Origin: Brachynemurus nebulosus | Taxonomy: Eukaryota; Arthropoda; Insecta; Neuroptera; Myrmeleontidae | DNA length: 64,000 bases | Assembly (NCBI GenBank): GCA_035578155.1 | Contig: JAPWDM010000015.1 | Location: 7,248,209 to 7,312,208 of the forward strand | Direction: 5' to 3' | In this document: positions 44,852 through 56,470 of the stretch, piece after piece | How positions within the stretch are numbered: the first letter of the stretch is position 1 | Layout: every line of letters starts with the position of its first letter | Notes under the pieces: model-generated | What the model was told of the DNA's origin: nothing | Databases searched by the model: none | Seen by the model: only the letters and a program-made list of their open reading frames with translations | Position numbers and translations under genes: made by a program

Positions 44852-45054
44852 ATGTCGAATATTTTATTGACAGAAGGTGTTGTTGCTGTACGTATTTCTC
44901 ACTTGAACTCAAACACTTGAAACAAAACTAATTTTTTACAACATTGTTATTGCAGAGAATTATACAAGGGGAGCAGGTACAAGATCCAATTGTACAAGTT
45001 TTAAGTTGTCAAAATGATCAGTGTGCCACTGATGATGATGATGACGAAGACTAA
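44852..45054 (+). CDS. Two-exon ORF resembling the RPA1 N-terminus, 44 aa
   Basis: Exon 1 is 44852-44887 and the intron is 44888-44955 (GTACGT...TTATTGCAG, 68 bp, phase 0); exon 2 is 44956-45054. The product starts MSNILLTEGVVA and continues RIIQGEQVQDPIVQVLSC, which closely resembles the start of the RPA 70-kDa subunit N-terminal OB domain ('LT-Ga-a-I-qGe-v--PilQVl'). It then ends in an acidic tail (DDDDDED). AATAAA lies near 45141. It is far too short for RPA1, so a truncated duplicate or captured fragment is likely. The clean splice and frame make it worth noting. Confidence 0.45.
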
Positions 45055-45184
45055 ATATTTTCTATCGTTCGTCATGTATTTTCTTGCATTTTCATGTATT
45101 TTCATTAATTTACATTTGTTTTTATGTATTGTCTGTACCATAATAAAAAAGTTTTAAGTTTATTATATTTTTATTACTTTCTTG

Positions 45185-45360
45185 GTACTAATTATAATAT
45201 GAGTAAACGTGCCCTGCTTAGTGCGTAAACCTGCCCCGAGCACGTTTACGTACTAAGTGGGGCACGTTTACTCATCCTATAATTAGTACTAAGAAAGTAC
45301 TAATTATACATACTATAATTAGTACCAAGAAATGCCCTCGGGGCAGGTTTACGCACCCTG
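45185..45360. repeat. Imperfect palindromic unit (AAACGTGCCC / GGGCACGTTT)
   Basis: GTACTAATTATAATATGAG and its inverse flank paired GTAAACGTGCCC and GGGGCACGTTTAC. A second inverted AGTACTAATTATA pair lies at 45294-45332, and CCTCGGGGCAGGTTTACGCA at 45341-45360 echoes an earlier block. It could be a compact hairpin MITE or a foldback. Confidence 0.6.
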
Positions 45361-46337
45361 CATGGTGCAATTTTTTTTCATGGTTTAAAACGTAAAAAGA
45401 TAAAAATATTATTGATAAAAATGATCTTTAATAACCGCTTTCGCAAACTGCTGTTTTTACATTTTCATTGGTTAAAAAATAAAAAATAAATAATAAAGTA
45501 AAAAAATCGGCGTAAATGTGTTCCGGTCTATCCTACCCGTTGAGGTGAATGGAACTTGACACGGGACGACTGTGATGTATTTAGTATTTAGATTTAGTAC
45601 ATGGAGACACAACGTACGAAGAGGTATCAAACTACGGAGTTCATAAATACTTTTTACAAATTATAAAAAAACGTTCTAATATATTCAAGGAAATGAGTGA
45701 CGCGCTGAGACAGCGAATTTTTGTACTGTACAGTAAATATTCTGTTTTTTTTTATTAACTCTATAAAGGGTATAGAGTATATTACAATTAACCATAATAA
45801 TGTAATGACTAAAGAATTAACGTATTAGAAGTTTATTATCAAACAGAAACTGAAATCAGTAACGCTGGTTCATATTAGTATGAAGTTGAATATAATATGT
45901 GAGTATAAGTGAGTACCGTATATATAAGCAGGCGAAAAGAATTTAAAAACTGCAACTTTGATAAGAGATGCAGAAACGAACGCGTACTTACGGTAACTGG
46001 GCAGAACCGTTTTAGCGAGGAATGTGAAAAGTGATTTAAAAATTTAATAAGGGGATATACTGGGTACAATCTGGGTTTATATGAATTATTAGAGTAAAAT
46101 TAAATTAAATGAAGGTTTGACATAGGGGGAGGAGGTCAAAAATTTGAAGTATAAAAGTTCGGGTTAATTGGTAGAAAAAGTGAAATATAAAATTAATGAT
46201 AGAACCGGTGATCATACATCTTTCCTGTCTTCAGTAGTTTAGCGAGTATTTTCTTAATCAGCGGAAAGATAAGTGTTTTTACTTCCTTTAATTTTTTGGT
46301 GCTAGAAAATCAGAACATTTAGAGTAGCGGAAATTTA
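45361..46337. other. Intergenic, no gene seen
   Basis: No recognisable coding sequence. It leads up to the SINE target duplication at 46338. Confidence 0.5.
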
Positions 46338-46352
46338 GAAGTAATGAAATAT
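46338..46352. repeat. SINE target-site duplication, left
   Basis: GAAGTAATGAAATAT, identical to 54850-54864. It is followed directly by the (AAT)n that forms the far end of the SINE tail. Confidence 0.8.
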
Positions 46353-46462
46353 AATAATAATAATAATAATAACGCCCTGTGGGTGGGGGCTTCACTTTGC
46401 AGAATTTTCCCACAGTAAGTCCTGCTTGTCGTAAAAGGCAACTAAAAGGATAACCCATTAGG

Positions 46463-48884
46463 ATGGAGAATCTAAGAAGAAAAAAGCCTCGGAAAAATGC
46501 CACTGCCGGTGGAGCGACCGGGCGCATCAGGGTCACCACTGAATGTGACAGTTTAGATCGCGGTGACGACAGGCTGGGTTCTAGGCAGCCACCTGTCAGC
46601 TGTAATAACACCTCCAGCCAAAATACTGCTGCCCTACTTACAGAGCCCCCAACACCTTTGGCTCAGCCGACTTTAAGTGTTTCCTCGGAGCACCCTTTGG
46701 GGACCACTAAAGCTGGTAAGAAGCGTGCGCGTATGCAATGAACAGATGAACTGAATGAATTCATCGTACGCACATACTTCCAAGTTACTAAACTTGAAAC
46801 GGACAAAACTGGTTACCGTACGAAATTACATCAAGAGTTCGCGCACACCTATCCTCACCTAAATTGCGTCACTGAACAGAGACTGGCAGACCAAAAGCGT
46901 GTCATTTTCACTAATAACCTTATACCTTCTTCCCTCATAAACACTATTAAAACACAAGTCGCGCATCAATTTGCTCAAAATGAAGAAAGTCAGGCCGACG
47001 ACGGCCCACCAGAAATGGGGAGCCCCACACAAAACGACACTCAAAAACTTGTCGAGAATGAGCCTAACCACCATGAAACAACAGTAAATGACACCCTACT
47101 GCAAAGGATCGAACTGGAATTTAACACAGCGCTCACTGAATTCGAAGGGACGGATCCCAAACATCGGTACTTGTTGCCTAAACAACACACCTCACGTAGA
47201 TTGGCTGAGATCGTTGAGATATTAAATAACATAATACTGCCTCAACACTTGCAAACTTGTGACAATTTTATCGAGTTACACACAGCTATCTACTGTGGAG
47301 CCGTTGCAGCGATACGTTGTAACGGGTCTGATGTAACACCACCTGTAGCGCACAACTCGAAGGAACACAAAACCCCTGCCTGGGAAACACGATTGAATAA
47401 ACGCATCAGCAACATCCGATGCAACCTCGGCAGGATCACCCAATACCAACAGGGTACGAGGTCCAAACGGCTCAACAAATACATACACGACATATTACAC
47501 AAACACACAGTACACACACAATACGAGGAACCCAATAAAACACTCACAGAGATCAGAGATACGCTTCACCAAAAATTAACAGCACTAGCGAAGCGCTTAC
47601 GAAGATATAAGACCAGTACTGAACGCGAACGACAAAACCAAGCGTTCAGCAGAAACGAGAGACGGTTTTATCAGTCTCTAACGAACACGGTAACTGACAG
47701 TAATGGTCTACCGACGAAGAACGCACTTCATAGTTTCTGGGCGAATATATGGTCCAACACCATTGACCATAATGATAAAGCCAGCTGGATCGATACAGAG
47801 TGCAGGAATAACGAACATCTTCCGGAGATGCCCTATACGGACATTACTACAGAGGACGTCTCCAGAGCTTTACAGAGATCGCATAACTGGAAGGCACCTG
47901 GCATCGATAACATACAAAACTACTGGCTCAAACACTTTACATCAACACACAAGTACCTCGCTGAACAATTCACACTATTTATAAGAACACCAAACCTGAC
48001 ACCGAAGTTCCTAACGCAGGGTATCACATACATGAAATCTAAAAACAGTGATACAAAAAATCCTGCGAATTATAGGCCTATCACCTGCTTGCCTACAGTG
48101 TATAGGATTTTGACGTCCTGTCTGGCAGAAAAGATCAATGAGCATTGTCAGATTAACACCATACTGACAGAAGAACAAAAGGGATGTCGAAAGAGGTCAC
48201 AAGGTTGCAAAGAGCAGCTTCTGATTGACTCCGTAGTACTGGAACAAGCGAAAGGGAGACAACGTAACCTGTACACAGCGTTTATTGATTACAAAAAGGC
48301 ATTTGATTCGGTCCCGCACTCCTGGTTACGGAGAGTATTGGAGCTGTACAAAATACACCCAAGTATCGTAAACTTCCTTGGAACGATCATGTCCGACTGG
48401 CAAACGACCTTACATTTGAGTATTGGTAATGAAAAAACAACAAGCGACCTTACTCAAGCAAGACGCGGCATATTCCAAGGTGACTCATTGAGTCCATTAT
48501 GGTTTTGTCTCGCAATGAATCCACTTTTTCGCCTGTTAAATGAAACCAAATACGGTTACAATGTAGGCACGCAAACGATTTTGCGCCATACCATTTCACA
48601 TCTGATGTATATGGATGATATTAAGATCTATGCAGCTACTAAACATCAATTACAGCAGCTGCTGGGACTTTCCAACGAAGTTTCGCGAGACCTCTGTATG
48701 GAGTTCGGAATCGATAAATGTAGGACACAATGTCGTTCTGGAGGAAAACGAGATGCGGTCGTATTCGAACTCGAACCAGAGAATGTTATGCAGCCCATGG
48801 ACGAGGGAGAGTCGTACCGGTATCTCGGAATCAATCAGGACGAACATATAGATCACAGCGCTGTAAAACAACATCTGATGCAAC

Positions 48885-48889
<5 letters not shown>
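46463..48889 (+). pseudogene. R4/Dong reverse transcriptase, N-terminal and RT part
   Basis: A single reading frame from ATG 46463 to 48889, interrupted by one TGA at 46739-46741; 47015 onward is open for 624 codons. Basic, Ser/Pro-rich N-terminus, then RT motifs: RSHNWKAPGIDNIQNYWLKH, NPANYRPITCLPTVYRIL, LYTAFIDYKKAFDSVPHSWL (motif A), ARRGIFQGDSLSPLWFCLAM (motif B) and LMYMDDIKIYA (motif C). Reading runs into the nested insertion at 48889, so the thumb and endonuclease lie 4 kb downstream. Confidence 0.85.

Positions 48890-48923
<34 letters not shown>
48884..48923. repeat. (TAA)n tract at nested junction
   Basis: About 13 units directly after the interrupted RT frame and before the second R4/Dong tail. 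Confidence 0.9.
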
Positions 48924-48925
<2 letters not shown>

Positions 48926-49089
48926 GGAGTGATGTGACAAACCCGTCCGTGAATGTACTACGGTACTTTTACGGATTGGTTTGGCACATTACCCTTCCAC
49001 AGAGCCTAATACCTTGCATAATGCCGGTATAGGTGAATGTTACCCAGTACTGTCCTACTGAGTAGTGAGCGCCAGGTTGGCGTAAAAGT
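48924..49089 (+). mobile_element. Second R4/Dong 3' tail (5'-truncated copy)
   Basis: AAGGAGTGATGTGACAAACC...GGTTGGCGTAAAAGT is nearly identical to the 3' end of the host element at 54341-54506 (about 2 differences in 166). It is bounded by TAA-rich sequence on both sides. Confidence 0.85.
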
Positions 49090-49185
49090 CTATATAATAA
49101 TAATAATATTTATTTATTGTGTAGACCCAAGAAATAGGATACAATACGTCATATAACAATTAGATAATAATACAATTAACAATAA

Positions 49186-52015
49186 TTATAGTAAGTCATT
49201 TATACTATATGGTACACTTTCAATTAAATGGAGTTTTAACAGTTTTTTAAATTTATTTTTATTTTTCTCATTTCTAATATGAGGTGGTAATTTCCTAAAA
49301 ATTAAATGTCCGGTATATACTGGTGATTTTTCATAAAAACTAGTATTATGTACTATTGTTGTCTGTGAATATCTTGTATTGTAATGTTTCTCATCCGTGA
49401 CGTCAAAGTGATTATATTCGTTCATTATTTTAAGCAATTCAAAGACATATATTGCGTAAAATGTAAAAATTTTATTTTCCAAAAAAATTGGCTTGCAGGA
49501 ATCTAATCTCTTTAAATCATACATTATTCGTAATATACGTTTCTGAATAATAAAAGCACGTCTGCTCTCAGATGATCTACCCCAGTTTATTACTCCATAT
49601 TTAAGACTTGAGTAAACAAAGGCATTATAGATAACAAGTAATTTTGCTGGTTCGAAAAAGTCCTTTAGCTGTTTTATTTGGAAGTAATATTTGTTCAGCT
49701 TTTTACAAACTTCGGATACTTGTGTCGTCCATTTAAGGGTATCATCAATATAGATACCTAGTATTTTTGAGTACCTTGTTAATTTTATTTCAAATGGAAG
49801 ATTCAGTGATACGATTGAATCTCTTATTTTAAAATTGAGACATGTAGTCTTTTCCAAGTTTACTATAAGTTGATTTCTTTGGCACCATAATTTAAAATCG
49901 TTAACCGTTTCCTTAACTTTTTTTTCAGCTTCATCCAATGAAGATGCTGTTATTACAACTGTTATGTCATCAGCATACATTAATATCTTGTCACCACGGA
50001 CATATTCTACTAAATCATTTGTAAAACAGTTGAACAAAAGTGGGCCCAAATTACTACCCTGAGGCACACCCACTGTTACACTCTGTTGTTCAGACATAGA
50101 ATCCTCAAATTGTACAATAAATTTCCGATTTGATAAATAATCAGCTATTAATGTTGAACAATTTCCTCGAATACCCATTTTATATAATTTTTGAATTAAA
50201 AATTTATGGTTTACTGTGTCAAATGCTGCACTTAAATCAAAAAATACAGCAATCAAGATGTTCCTTTTATCAAGATTTATAGCGACAAATTCATGAAGCT
50301 CGAAGCAAGTAGTTGTTGTGGAGTGTCCTGCTCTAAAACCGTGTTGGGCATCGCTTATTAACGAATATTTTGTTAAAAAGTTGTTAATTCGACTGTAAAG
50401 TAGTTTTTCAAAAATTTTCGCAAATACTGATAACAGTGATATTGGTCTATAGTTGTTTATATTATTAATTGCACCTTTTTTTATGAAGTGCTTTCATCTT
50501 GGCTATTTTTAATTCATCCGGAAATTTTCCGTGTTGAAATGACTGGTTAATAATAAAAACTAATTCTGTTTTAATTAGGCACGCTGCACTTTTTAAAGCG
50601 ATTGCTGGTATTTCATCTATCCCTGTAGAGTATGTGTTCGGTAAATTTTTAATATTATTTTCAATTTCTATTTCAGTTGTAGGATATAAATAAAGAGTTT
50701 TATCATTATTGTCTAGGGTCGTTGTACAATTTAACATGGTACTAAATTTAAAGTTGGAATTTATTTTTTCGTGAATAATGTTTTTGAAGTGTTCGGCAAA
50801 GCTATCGGCTATTTGATTTTGCTCACTAATAACAATGTCATTTTTTACTAAAAAAATTTTATTGTCTTTGTTAGCATTTTTGTTTCTGTTTAGTGTTTTG
50901 TTTATACTTGTCCATAAATTTTTTGTCTTATTTGAGGATTCAGCAGTATTTTTATTAATATAGTTGAATTTTGCATTTTTTATATCTCGTTTATGTTTGG
51001 ATTTTAAAATTTTATAAAATTCTGTTAACTCAGGTTTTTTTAATTTTTCTTTATTGAGTTCTCTAAGCAACTGACCTTGTTTTATAATCGTGTCAGTGAC
51101 CCATGATTTTTTACTTCTATTATTACTGAGTTTTATTGTTTGAACAGGACAACTAATATCTAAGCAATATTTAAAATCCTGTATGAATTGATGATACATT
51201 GTATTTACATCACACAACGAATACAATTTTGTCCAATCAATCTTTTCTAATAGGTAATTTAGGTGTTGCAAATTGCCTTCACTAAAAGACCTTTTCTTAA
51301 TGTGTTTAGACTCTTTTTCAACATTTTTTTCCAATATTTCGACTGTTAGTATTTGCGTATAATGGTCTGATAAATTTGAGCAAATTGTTTTTATTCTCAC
51401 TATATTTTGTTGTTGTAAATTTGTTATGAAATAATCTAAGCAAGACTGAGAGTTCAATGTTACGCGACTTGGCTTATAGTCTGACACTATTTCCAAATCG
51501 TTAGCGTGTAACACATCACAAAACTGGCGTATTTGAAATGTGTCACTTAATATATCAATATTAAAGTCTCCACAAAGTATAACACTGTTTTTATTCGTTT
51601 TTAAATATTTAAGTAATTCCATAAGTTTTTCATAAAAGATACTATGATCTCCCGTGGGGGATCTGTAAATAACAACTAGTGCAAATTTTAGGCCGTGATT
51701 ACTGAATTGTATACCAGCACATTCAAAATGTTTTTCACTATTGAATCTATGTAAGTTAATCTCTTTAGCACAATTATACAATGATGTTTTAATAAATATG
51801 GATACACCCCCATGAATATATATTAATCGACAAAATTTTGCAACTAGTTCATAACCAAATAGCACAACAGATTGTAACGATGTTTCATCTTGCCAGTGTT
51901 CAGTTACGCACAAAATATCCACATCTAGTTCACTTAATAACACTTGTAGTTCCTCGGTTTTATTTCGAATACATTGCACATTTTGGTTTATTATGTTTAA
52001 AATCCTTTCATAGCA
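49186..52015 (-). pseudogene. LINE ORF2: APE endonuclease and reverse transcriptase, one frameshift
   Basis: Opens near 52015-51979 (NVQCIRNKTEELQVLLSELD). The AP endonuclease domain shows ILCVTEHW, VVIYRSPTGDH, VILCGDFNID and LDYFITN with a terminal LSDHY motif. The RT domain shows IAVFFDLSAAFDTVNHKFL, VTVGVPQGSNLGPLLFNCF, MYADDITVV and a C-terminal INWGRSSESRRAFIIQKR block. The frame shifts once, at the T run 50474-50480, between the endonuclease and RT halves. Apart from that break all motifs look intact. Confidence 0.85.
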
Positions 52016-52036
52016 GTTCGATTATTTTCTACCTTT

Positions 52037-52921
52037 TTAATTGCCAAACTGAGCCGCTGGTTGTCTTGGAAAAAAATATCGTTTTATTACTGCACCTCTA
52101 GGCCAGTTGTTTTCATTATATAAATCTTCCATTATGCCTCTGTCGGCACCGATTCTAAAGGATTTGTATCTTCCTTTACTATTTAAATCGTCAATTTCAA
52201 AATCGCGATTTTGATATTTTCTTTGTAAAAAATTTTGTACTTTCGTTACGGTGGTGTTCTCGCCACAACGACCTAAGTATATCCATACCTTAGATTCTAC
52301 ACATTGAAACTCTTCATCTGTAGGACCATTACCTCTTATAATATTTGTTTTCCTTTTCCTGTAGGTTACGGTAGTGAAACCTTCATTATCATCTTTCACG
52401 TCAGATGTCTCATTTTCTGCAGTTTCGTTTGAAGTACCTTGATTATTTTCCTTATCATTTTGTTCTGTATCAGCTACCCTGGATGTTTGAGATCGGGTCC
52501 TCATGCGGTTTTGATTTTCCATAAGTTTTTGTACGTAAGTAGTACTATTACTAGCACCTGACGCCCTCTGTTGAGTACTGTTTTCATTAGCAATACTATC
52601 AACTTTCATTGCCACCTGCTTTGTTTTCTTTGTATGTACATTACTAGTGTTTTGGTTCTTTGATGCACTAGTAGTAAAATTGTTTAGTGACGTTTGCAAT
52701 TTTTCAACGTCACTCACTAATTTGAGGTTAACATCCTTCAATTGTTTTATTTCATTCTTCAGATCTGCTGTAGCTTTTTCCACATGATATTGTACCACTT
52801 GATTCAATGAATTTAAGAATTCTTGTGAACACAATGCATTTTTAAATAAAGTAGTGAATTCTGCACTATCTAATTTAATTTTTGTGGGCATCACACTCGG
52901 ATTAGCACTTTCTGTCGCCAT
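52037..52921 (-). CDS. LINE ORF1, RNA-binding/coiled-coil protein
   Basis: 295 aa from ATG 52921 (MATESANPSVMP). The upstream extension of the frame is R4/Dong sequence and is not part of it. The N-terminal half has a coiled-coil segment (KATADLKNEIKQLKDVNLKL), a polar Ser/Asn/Thr linker, then a conserved C-terminal block: VWIYLGRCGENTTVTKVQNF, SKGRYKSFRIGADRG and WPRGAVIKRYFF. That block recurs in ORF1 of insect CR1/Jockey-like LINEs. Open and apparently intact. Confidence 0.75.
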   Translation of the reverse strand: MATESANPSVMPTKIKLDSAEFTTLFKNALCSQEFLNSLNQVVQYHVEKATADLKNEIKQLKDVNLKLVSDVEKLQTSLNNFTTSASKNQNTSNVHTKKTKQVAMKVDSIANENSTQQRASGASNSTTYVQKLMENQNRMRTRSQTSRVADTEQNDKENNQGTSNETAENETSDVKDDNEGFTTVTYRKRKTNIIRGNGPTDEEFQCVESKVWIYLGRCGENTTVTKVQNFLQRKYQNRDFEIDDLNSKGRYKSFRIGADRGIMEDLYNENNWPRGAVIKRYFFPRQPAAQFGN

Positions 52922-52934
52922 GACACTAACACTA

Positions 52935-53825
52935 ACGCCTGTACGGAGATTACTGAACACCCACCTTGGTGGGAAAAAAACCATCAAAGCAATTAACACC
53001 TACGCAGTTCCGGTGCTAACGTACTCATTTGGGGTAATCAAATGTACGCCTACGGACATGACAAACATCGAGATCAAGACCCGCGTCCTTATGACCAAAT
53101 ACAGAAAAGAATTACTCAAAATACATACTTCGTGACTCGTCAATAACATCTGACTCATGCCGGAGATGCCATTCCAATCCCGAAACGATCCAACACATCA
53201 CAGCTGCCTGTACTCAGCTCGCTCAGTCCGAATATAAACACCGTCACGACCAGGTTAGCAAAATTATATACCAGAAACTAGCGGTTAAGCATCACATTAT
53301 AACCGATAAAACCCCTTACTACAAGCTCACACCAAAAGTAGTAGCGGAGAATGACTTCTGTAGACTTTACTGGGATCGGTCGATTATTACAGATAAGACC
53401 ATAAATCATATGTCCAGACCAGGGTGACCAGATATCACCTTCGTAATGAAACAAACTAAGACCACCTATCTGACCGACATTGCGGTTACGAATACACATA
53501 ACTTATAAAAACACACGCAGTTAAATTGGAGAAATACACTGACCTCGCAGCCGAAATAAAACAACAATGGCGAATGGAACATGTCCACATTGTTCCAATA
53601 GTACTCAGTGCCACCGGGGTCATTCCATACACACTACACAATAGCTTGAGCCTCTTGGGTCTCCCAAAGTACACATATGTCACTATGCAAAAGACAGTGA
53701 TCATAAACACGTGTCGTATAGTACGGAAGTTCCTCAGTAATACGAATCCGACTGCGATATGTGAAAGCACAAGATCTGCTTCTACTCCATCTGAGCTATC
53801 TACAGTGAGCGAACAACACTGACAC
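52935..53825 (+). pseudogene. R4/Dong C-terminal part with restriction-like endonuclease
   Basis: RT thumb and endonuclease portion in several frames. Seen are INTYAVPVLTYSFGVIKCTP (52987-53050), then the zinc knuckle CRRCHSNPETIQHITAAC (53157-53210), YKHRHDQVSKIIYQKLA, and LYWDRSIITDKTI. The RPG-stop-PDITF...TDIAV region (53417-53492) is the PD-D endonuclease core, and LSATGVIPYTLH follows near 53605-53640. A frame break near 53135 and stops near 53425 and 53505 inactivate it. Confidence 0.8.
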
Positions 53826-54530
53826 TCATCTTACAGACACACAACACACATACATAAACACACAATACACTAACACTGAAACACAAACACTTAACACACA
53901 TACAGATCCAGATTCGTCTGATGAAGAGGGAGGATCGACCAACTGCCGCACTATCACTGTTACCGCTCTAGGGCACAATCCTCCCCAGACCAATAACATA
54001 CAAGGTCCGTCAACCTCTGTACCATCTAAACGCGCAATTCCAGGAACACCCGATCTTAATGAGCAATTTGATGAACCAGAACACATTTACACCAAGAAAC
54101 GTAAAATAGAACGACACATCCACACACATACACGGACACACACACAAACACAAACAGTCCTTTCCCTTCCCTCTGTCCCTAATCCTACCTATCCTCTGAG
54201 GACACGAAAACGAACCAGGCTATCACAGCCGTCTGTCATTGAGCCAACATCTACGCTCCCACAAAAGTCTCGTCGTACAAACCAGTGTACATCAAAATAG
54301 ACGCATAACACCTCGTTTCAAGCAACAACAACAACAATATAAGGAGTGATGTGACAAACCCGTCCGTGAATGTACTACGGTACTTTTACGGATTAGTTTG
54401 GCACATTACCCTTCCACAGAGCCTAATACCTTGCATAATGCCGGTATAGGTGAATGTTACCCAATACTGTCCTACTGAGTAGTGAGCGCCAGGTTGGCGT
54501 AAAAGTATAATAATAATAATAATAATATGG

Positions 54531-54849
54531 CTTAACGTCTGTTTCTGAGACTTTTTCGCCTATAACCGACGCCACCCACATCATTATTTGTATCTTTAGT
54601 AATACTCCAATACTTATTACAATACTTTTTTTACGTTATACAATTGTGATGAAAGTGGAGGACAAGGGAAGTGGTGGGGGGCTAGGTTTTGGAAGGTGTG
54701 CGTCTGCAGTCGACTTCTTTAAAGGAACTATGCCGATATTCATCTGGAGTTGTGATGGAAAGCTGCAGAAAACCTTCACTAGCATAACCGATCGCGAAAT
54801 TTGAACCCTCGACCTACCAGTTGAAGTGCCAGTGTTTAATGCTAATTTT
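54531..54849 (-). mobile_element. tRNA-derived SINE with (ATT)n tail
   Basis: On the minus strand the 5' end holds CAACTGGTAGGTCGAGGGTTC with a B-box-like GGGTTCAAAT near 54805, followed by a body ending GACGTTAAGCCAT and (ATT)n. This is a common insect SINE layout. The 15-bp duplication flanks the SINE 5' side (54850-54864) and the far end of the TAA tract at 46338-46352. The SINE tail is therefore what the R4/Dong element entered. Confidence 0.75.
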
Positions 54850-54864
54850 GAAGTAATGAAATAT
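54850..54864. repeat. SINE target-site duplication, right
   Basis: GAAGTAATGAAATAT, an exact match to 46338-46352, 8.5 kb away. Confidence 0.8.
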
Positions 54865-55142
54865 TAAAGCAGTGGAAAGTTTTACGTTTTATTTTCAATA
54901 GTTAAATCCTAATTGTTTTTCTAAACTTTTCTGACACATTTAGTTGTAGAGCAGCGGTATCTTATAACAACTCATTTACTTTATATAAATAAATTTTCTT
55001 AATATAAATTCCATATGTAAACTTAATCAGGTATTTAATATTGTTTAGTATTTGAATATTATCATTCATGTTTGAGTAATTAGGGAGTTTATGTTAGTTT
55101 CTTTCGATTTATATTTACTAAGATTCATAATATGATGCTTAA

Positions 55143-55732
55143 GGTGAATCGATCGCTTGAAATTTTCCAAGTTTAGAATTTGAAATTTTAGTATATTATA
55201 GACAAAGATATTATGCATTCACTGACACTATTTTGAATAATTTCTAACGTGTAGTTTAGAAGAAATAAATTTTCAAAGTTAGAATTTTTAACGTACGAGT
55301 GAATGCCAATGAATGATTAGAAGTGAACCAGTGGTATGTATTTAAGTAAACTGTGTCATTAAAAACCAACTTTAAGATTTAAAAAACTGAAAATTATTTT
55401 CTTTTATGTTTTTGAACCATTAAAAAACTATTTTGTTTAATACTGGACCTTTAATTATTGTAATAAAGAGAAAAAAAACTATAAAAATGTCATTTTATAC
55501 TAATACACCCATAATATATTTGTGTACGTGTTAGTTATTACACGTCACTACCAGAATCAAATTCATTACTTTTAAAATTATTAAAATTAGAAGATTGAAC
55601 AATAATCAAATATTAATACTGTTACATGTATTATAAAATTTAACTTATTTTTCTACACATTAATTATATTTATTTATAGAGCAAAAAAATAGACTTAGTA
55701 ATCACAAATTTGTCAGTACTGATCGATTCACC
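55143..55732. mobile_element. 590-bp TTAA-flanked MITE
   Basis: TTAA at 55139-55142 and 55733-55736; termini GGTGAATCGATC (left) and GATCGATTCACC (right) are exact inverted repeats. No coding sequence. With the MITE removed, the flanks show a tandem repeat: TATGATGCTTAA...TTCATTGATTTTATAAAC here and a diverged copy at 55866-55905. Confidence 0.75.
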
Positions 55733-56099
55733 TTAAATAGATTCATTGATTTTATAAACTTATGTTATTTTGTGGTATTGTTTAACGTTCATGTATTAAT
55801 ATTCATGTTTTAGCAGTTAGAAGATTTATATATTGTTTTTGGGTTTATAATTATTAAGGTACATGATATAGTGCTTAATAAGGTTCATTGATTTTATAAA
55901 CCTATTTTGGAAATTAGAACGACCGAATTAAGTTCGAACTGAGATTTTTAGAAAAGAGTATTTTATCATTAGGTTTATATTACGGCTAAGCTTTTACTTT
56001 TATATGTAAACGTTGGTATTATGGAAGTGTTTATTTTGTTTATTATTATTTTTTTTTTATAAATAAAGTTTTATTATTATTAGAATTTTTTTCATTCAT

Positions 56100-56275
56100 A
56101 ATATTACTCTATAATAGTACGCTGTGGGCGCGACTACTAGGCTCGTGTCGAATCCTGTATAGTCAACCCCCTGCTCATTATCTCCCCTTCCGGAGAGTTG
56201 ATCGTCTAGTTGGTGGTCCCGAATATCCGAGGACCCCGATGGTATCGTCGGGGTCGGACTACTAGCTTGTTACAA
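56100..56275. other. GC-richer island with short hairpin
   Basis: Unusually GC-rich for the window. GACCCCGATGGTATCGTCGGGGTC at about 56233-56256 forms an 8-bp stem. No RNA family recognised. Confidence 0.4.
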
Positions 56276-56470
56276 CTCTATGTTTATAATTTAAAAATAA
56301 AATTAATTAAAGATTCAGTAAACTCCCCCACGATTAATGCGAACTTAAATCAAAATTTCAACAGAACAAACATAGTTTTCAAAATTCTTTCACAATTTAC
56401 GAAATTTAGTTTAATCAATGGGGTTTAATAACGGCCGCTAATAATTAACAAATCATAGAATCAGTTTTAA

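Larger units (their letters stand above)
49100..52930 (-). mobile_element. Jockey/CR1-like LINE nested in the R4/Dong element
   Basis: Minus-strand LINE of about 3.8 kb with two ORFs. Its 5' end is near 52930, where the R4/Dong reading resumes. Its 3' end lies against TAA-rich sequence near 49100. The ORFs are well preserved, with one frameshift, so it is young compared with its surroundings. Confidence 0.8.
46373..54506 (+). mobile_element. R4/Dong-type non-LTR retrotransposon in (TAA)n, split
   Basis: Both ends sit in TAA repeats (46353-46372 and 54507-54530). Insertion into TAA repeats is the known habit of Dong elements. The 5' part (46373-48889) and the 3' part (about 52935-54506) are separated by a nested insertion. 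The 3' UTR (54341-54506) is duplicated at 48924-49089. A CA-rich region around 53830-54170 looks like 3' UTR. Confidence 0.8.

Noticed and set aside
47276..47547. Minus-strand open frames within the R4/Dong ORF
   Set aside because: Antisense shadows with no family features.
52922..52999. N-terminal extension of the LINE ORF1 from 52999
   Set aside because: That part lies in the R4/Dong thumb sequence read in reverse, beyond the LINE 5' end.
53826..54300. Coding function for the CA-rich region after the endonuclease
   Set aside because: Low-complexity ACACA tracts and no conserved motif; best read as R4/Dong 3' UTR, although a Ser/Pro-type reading is present.
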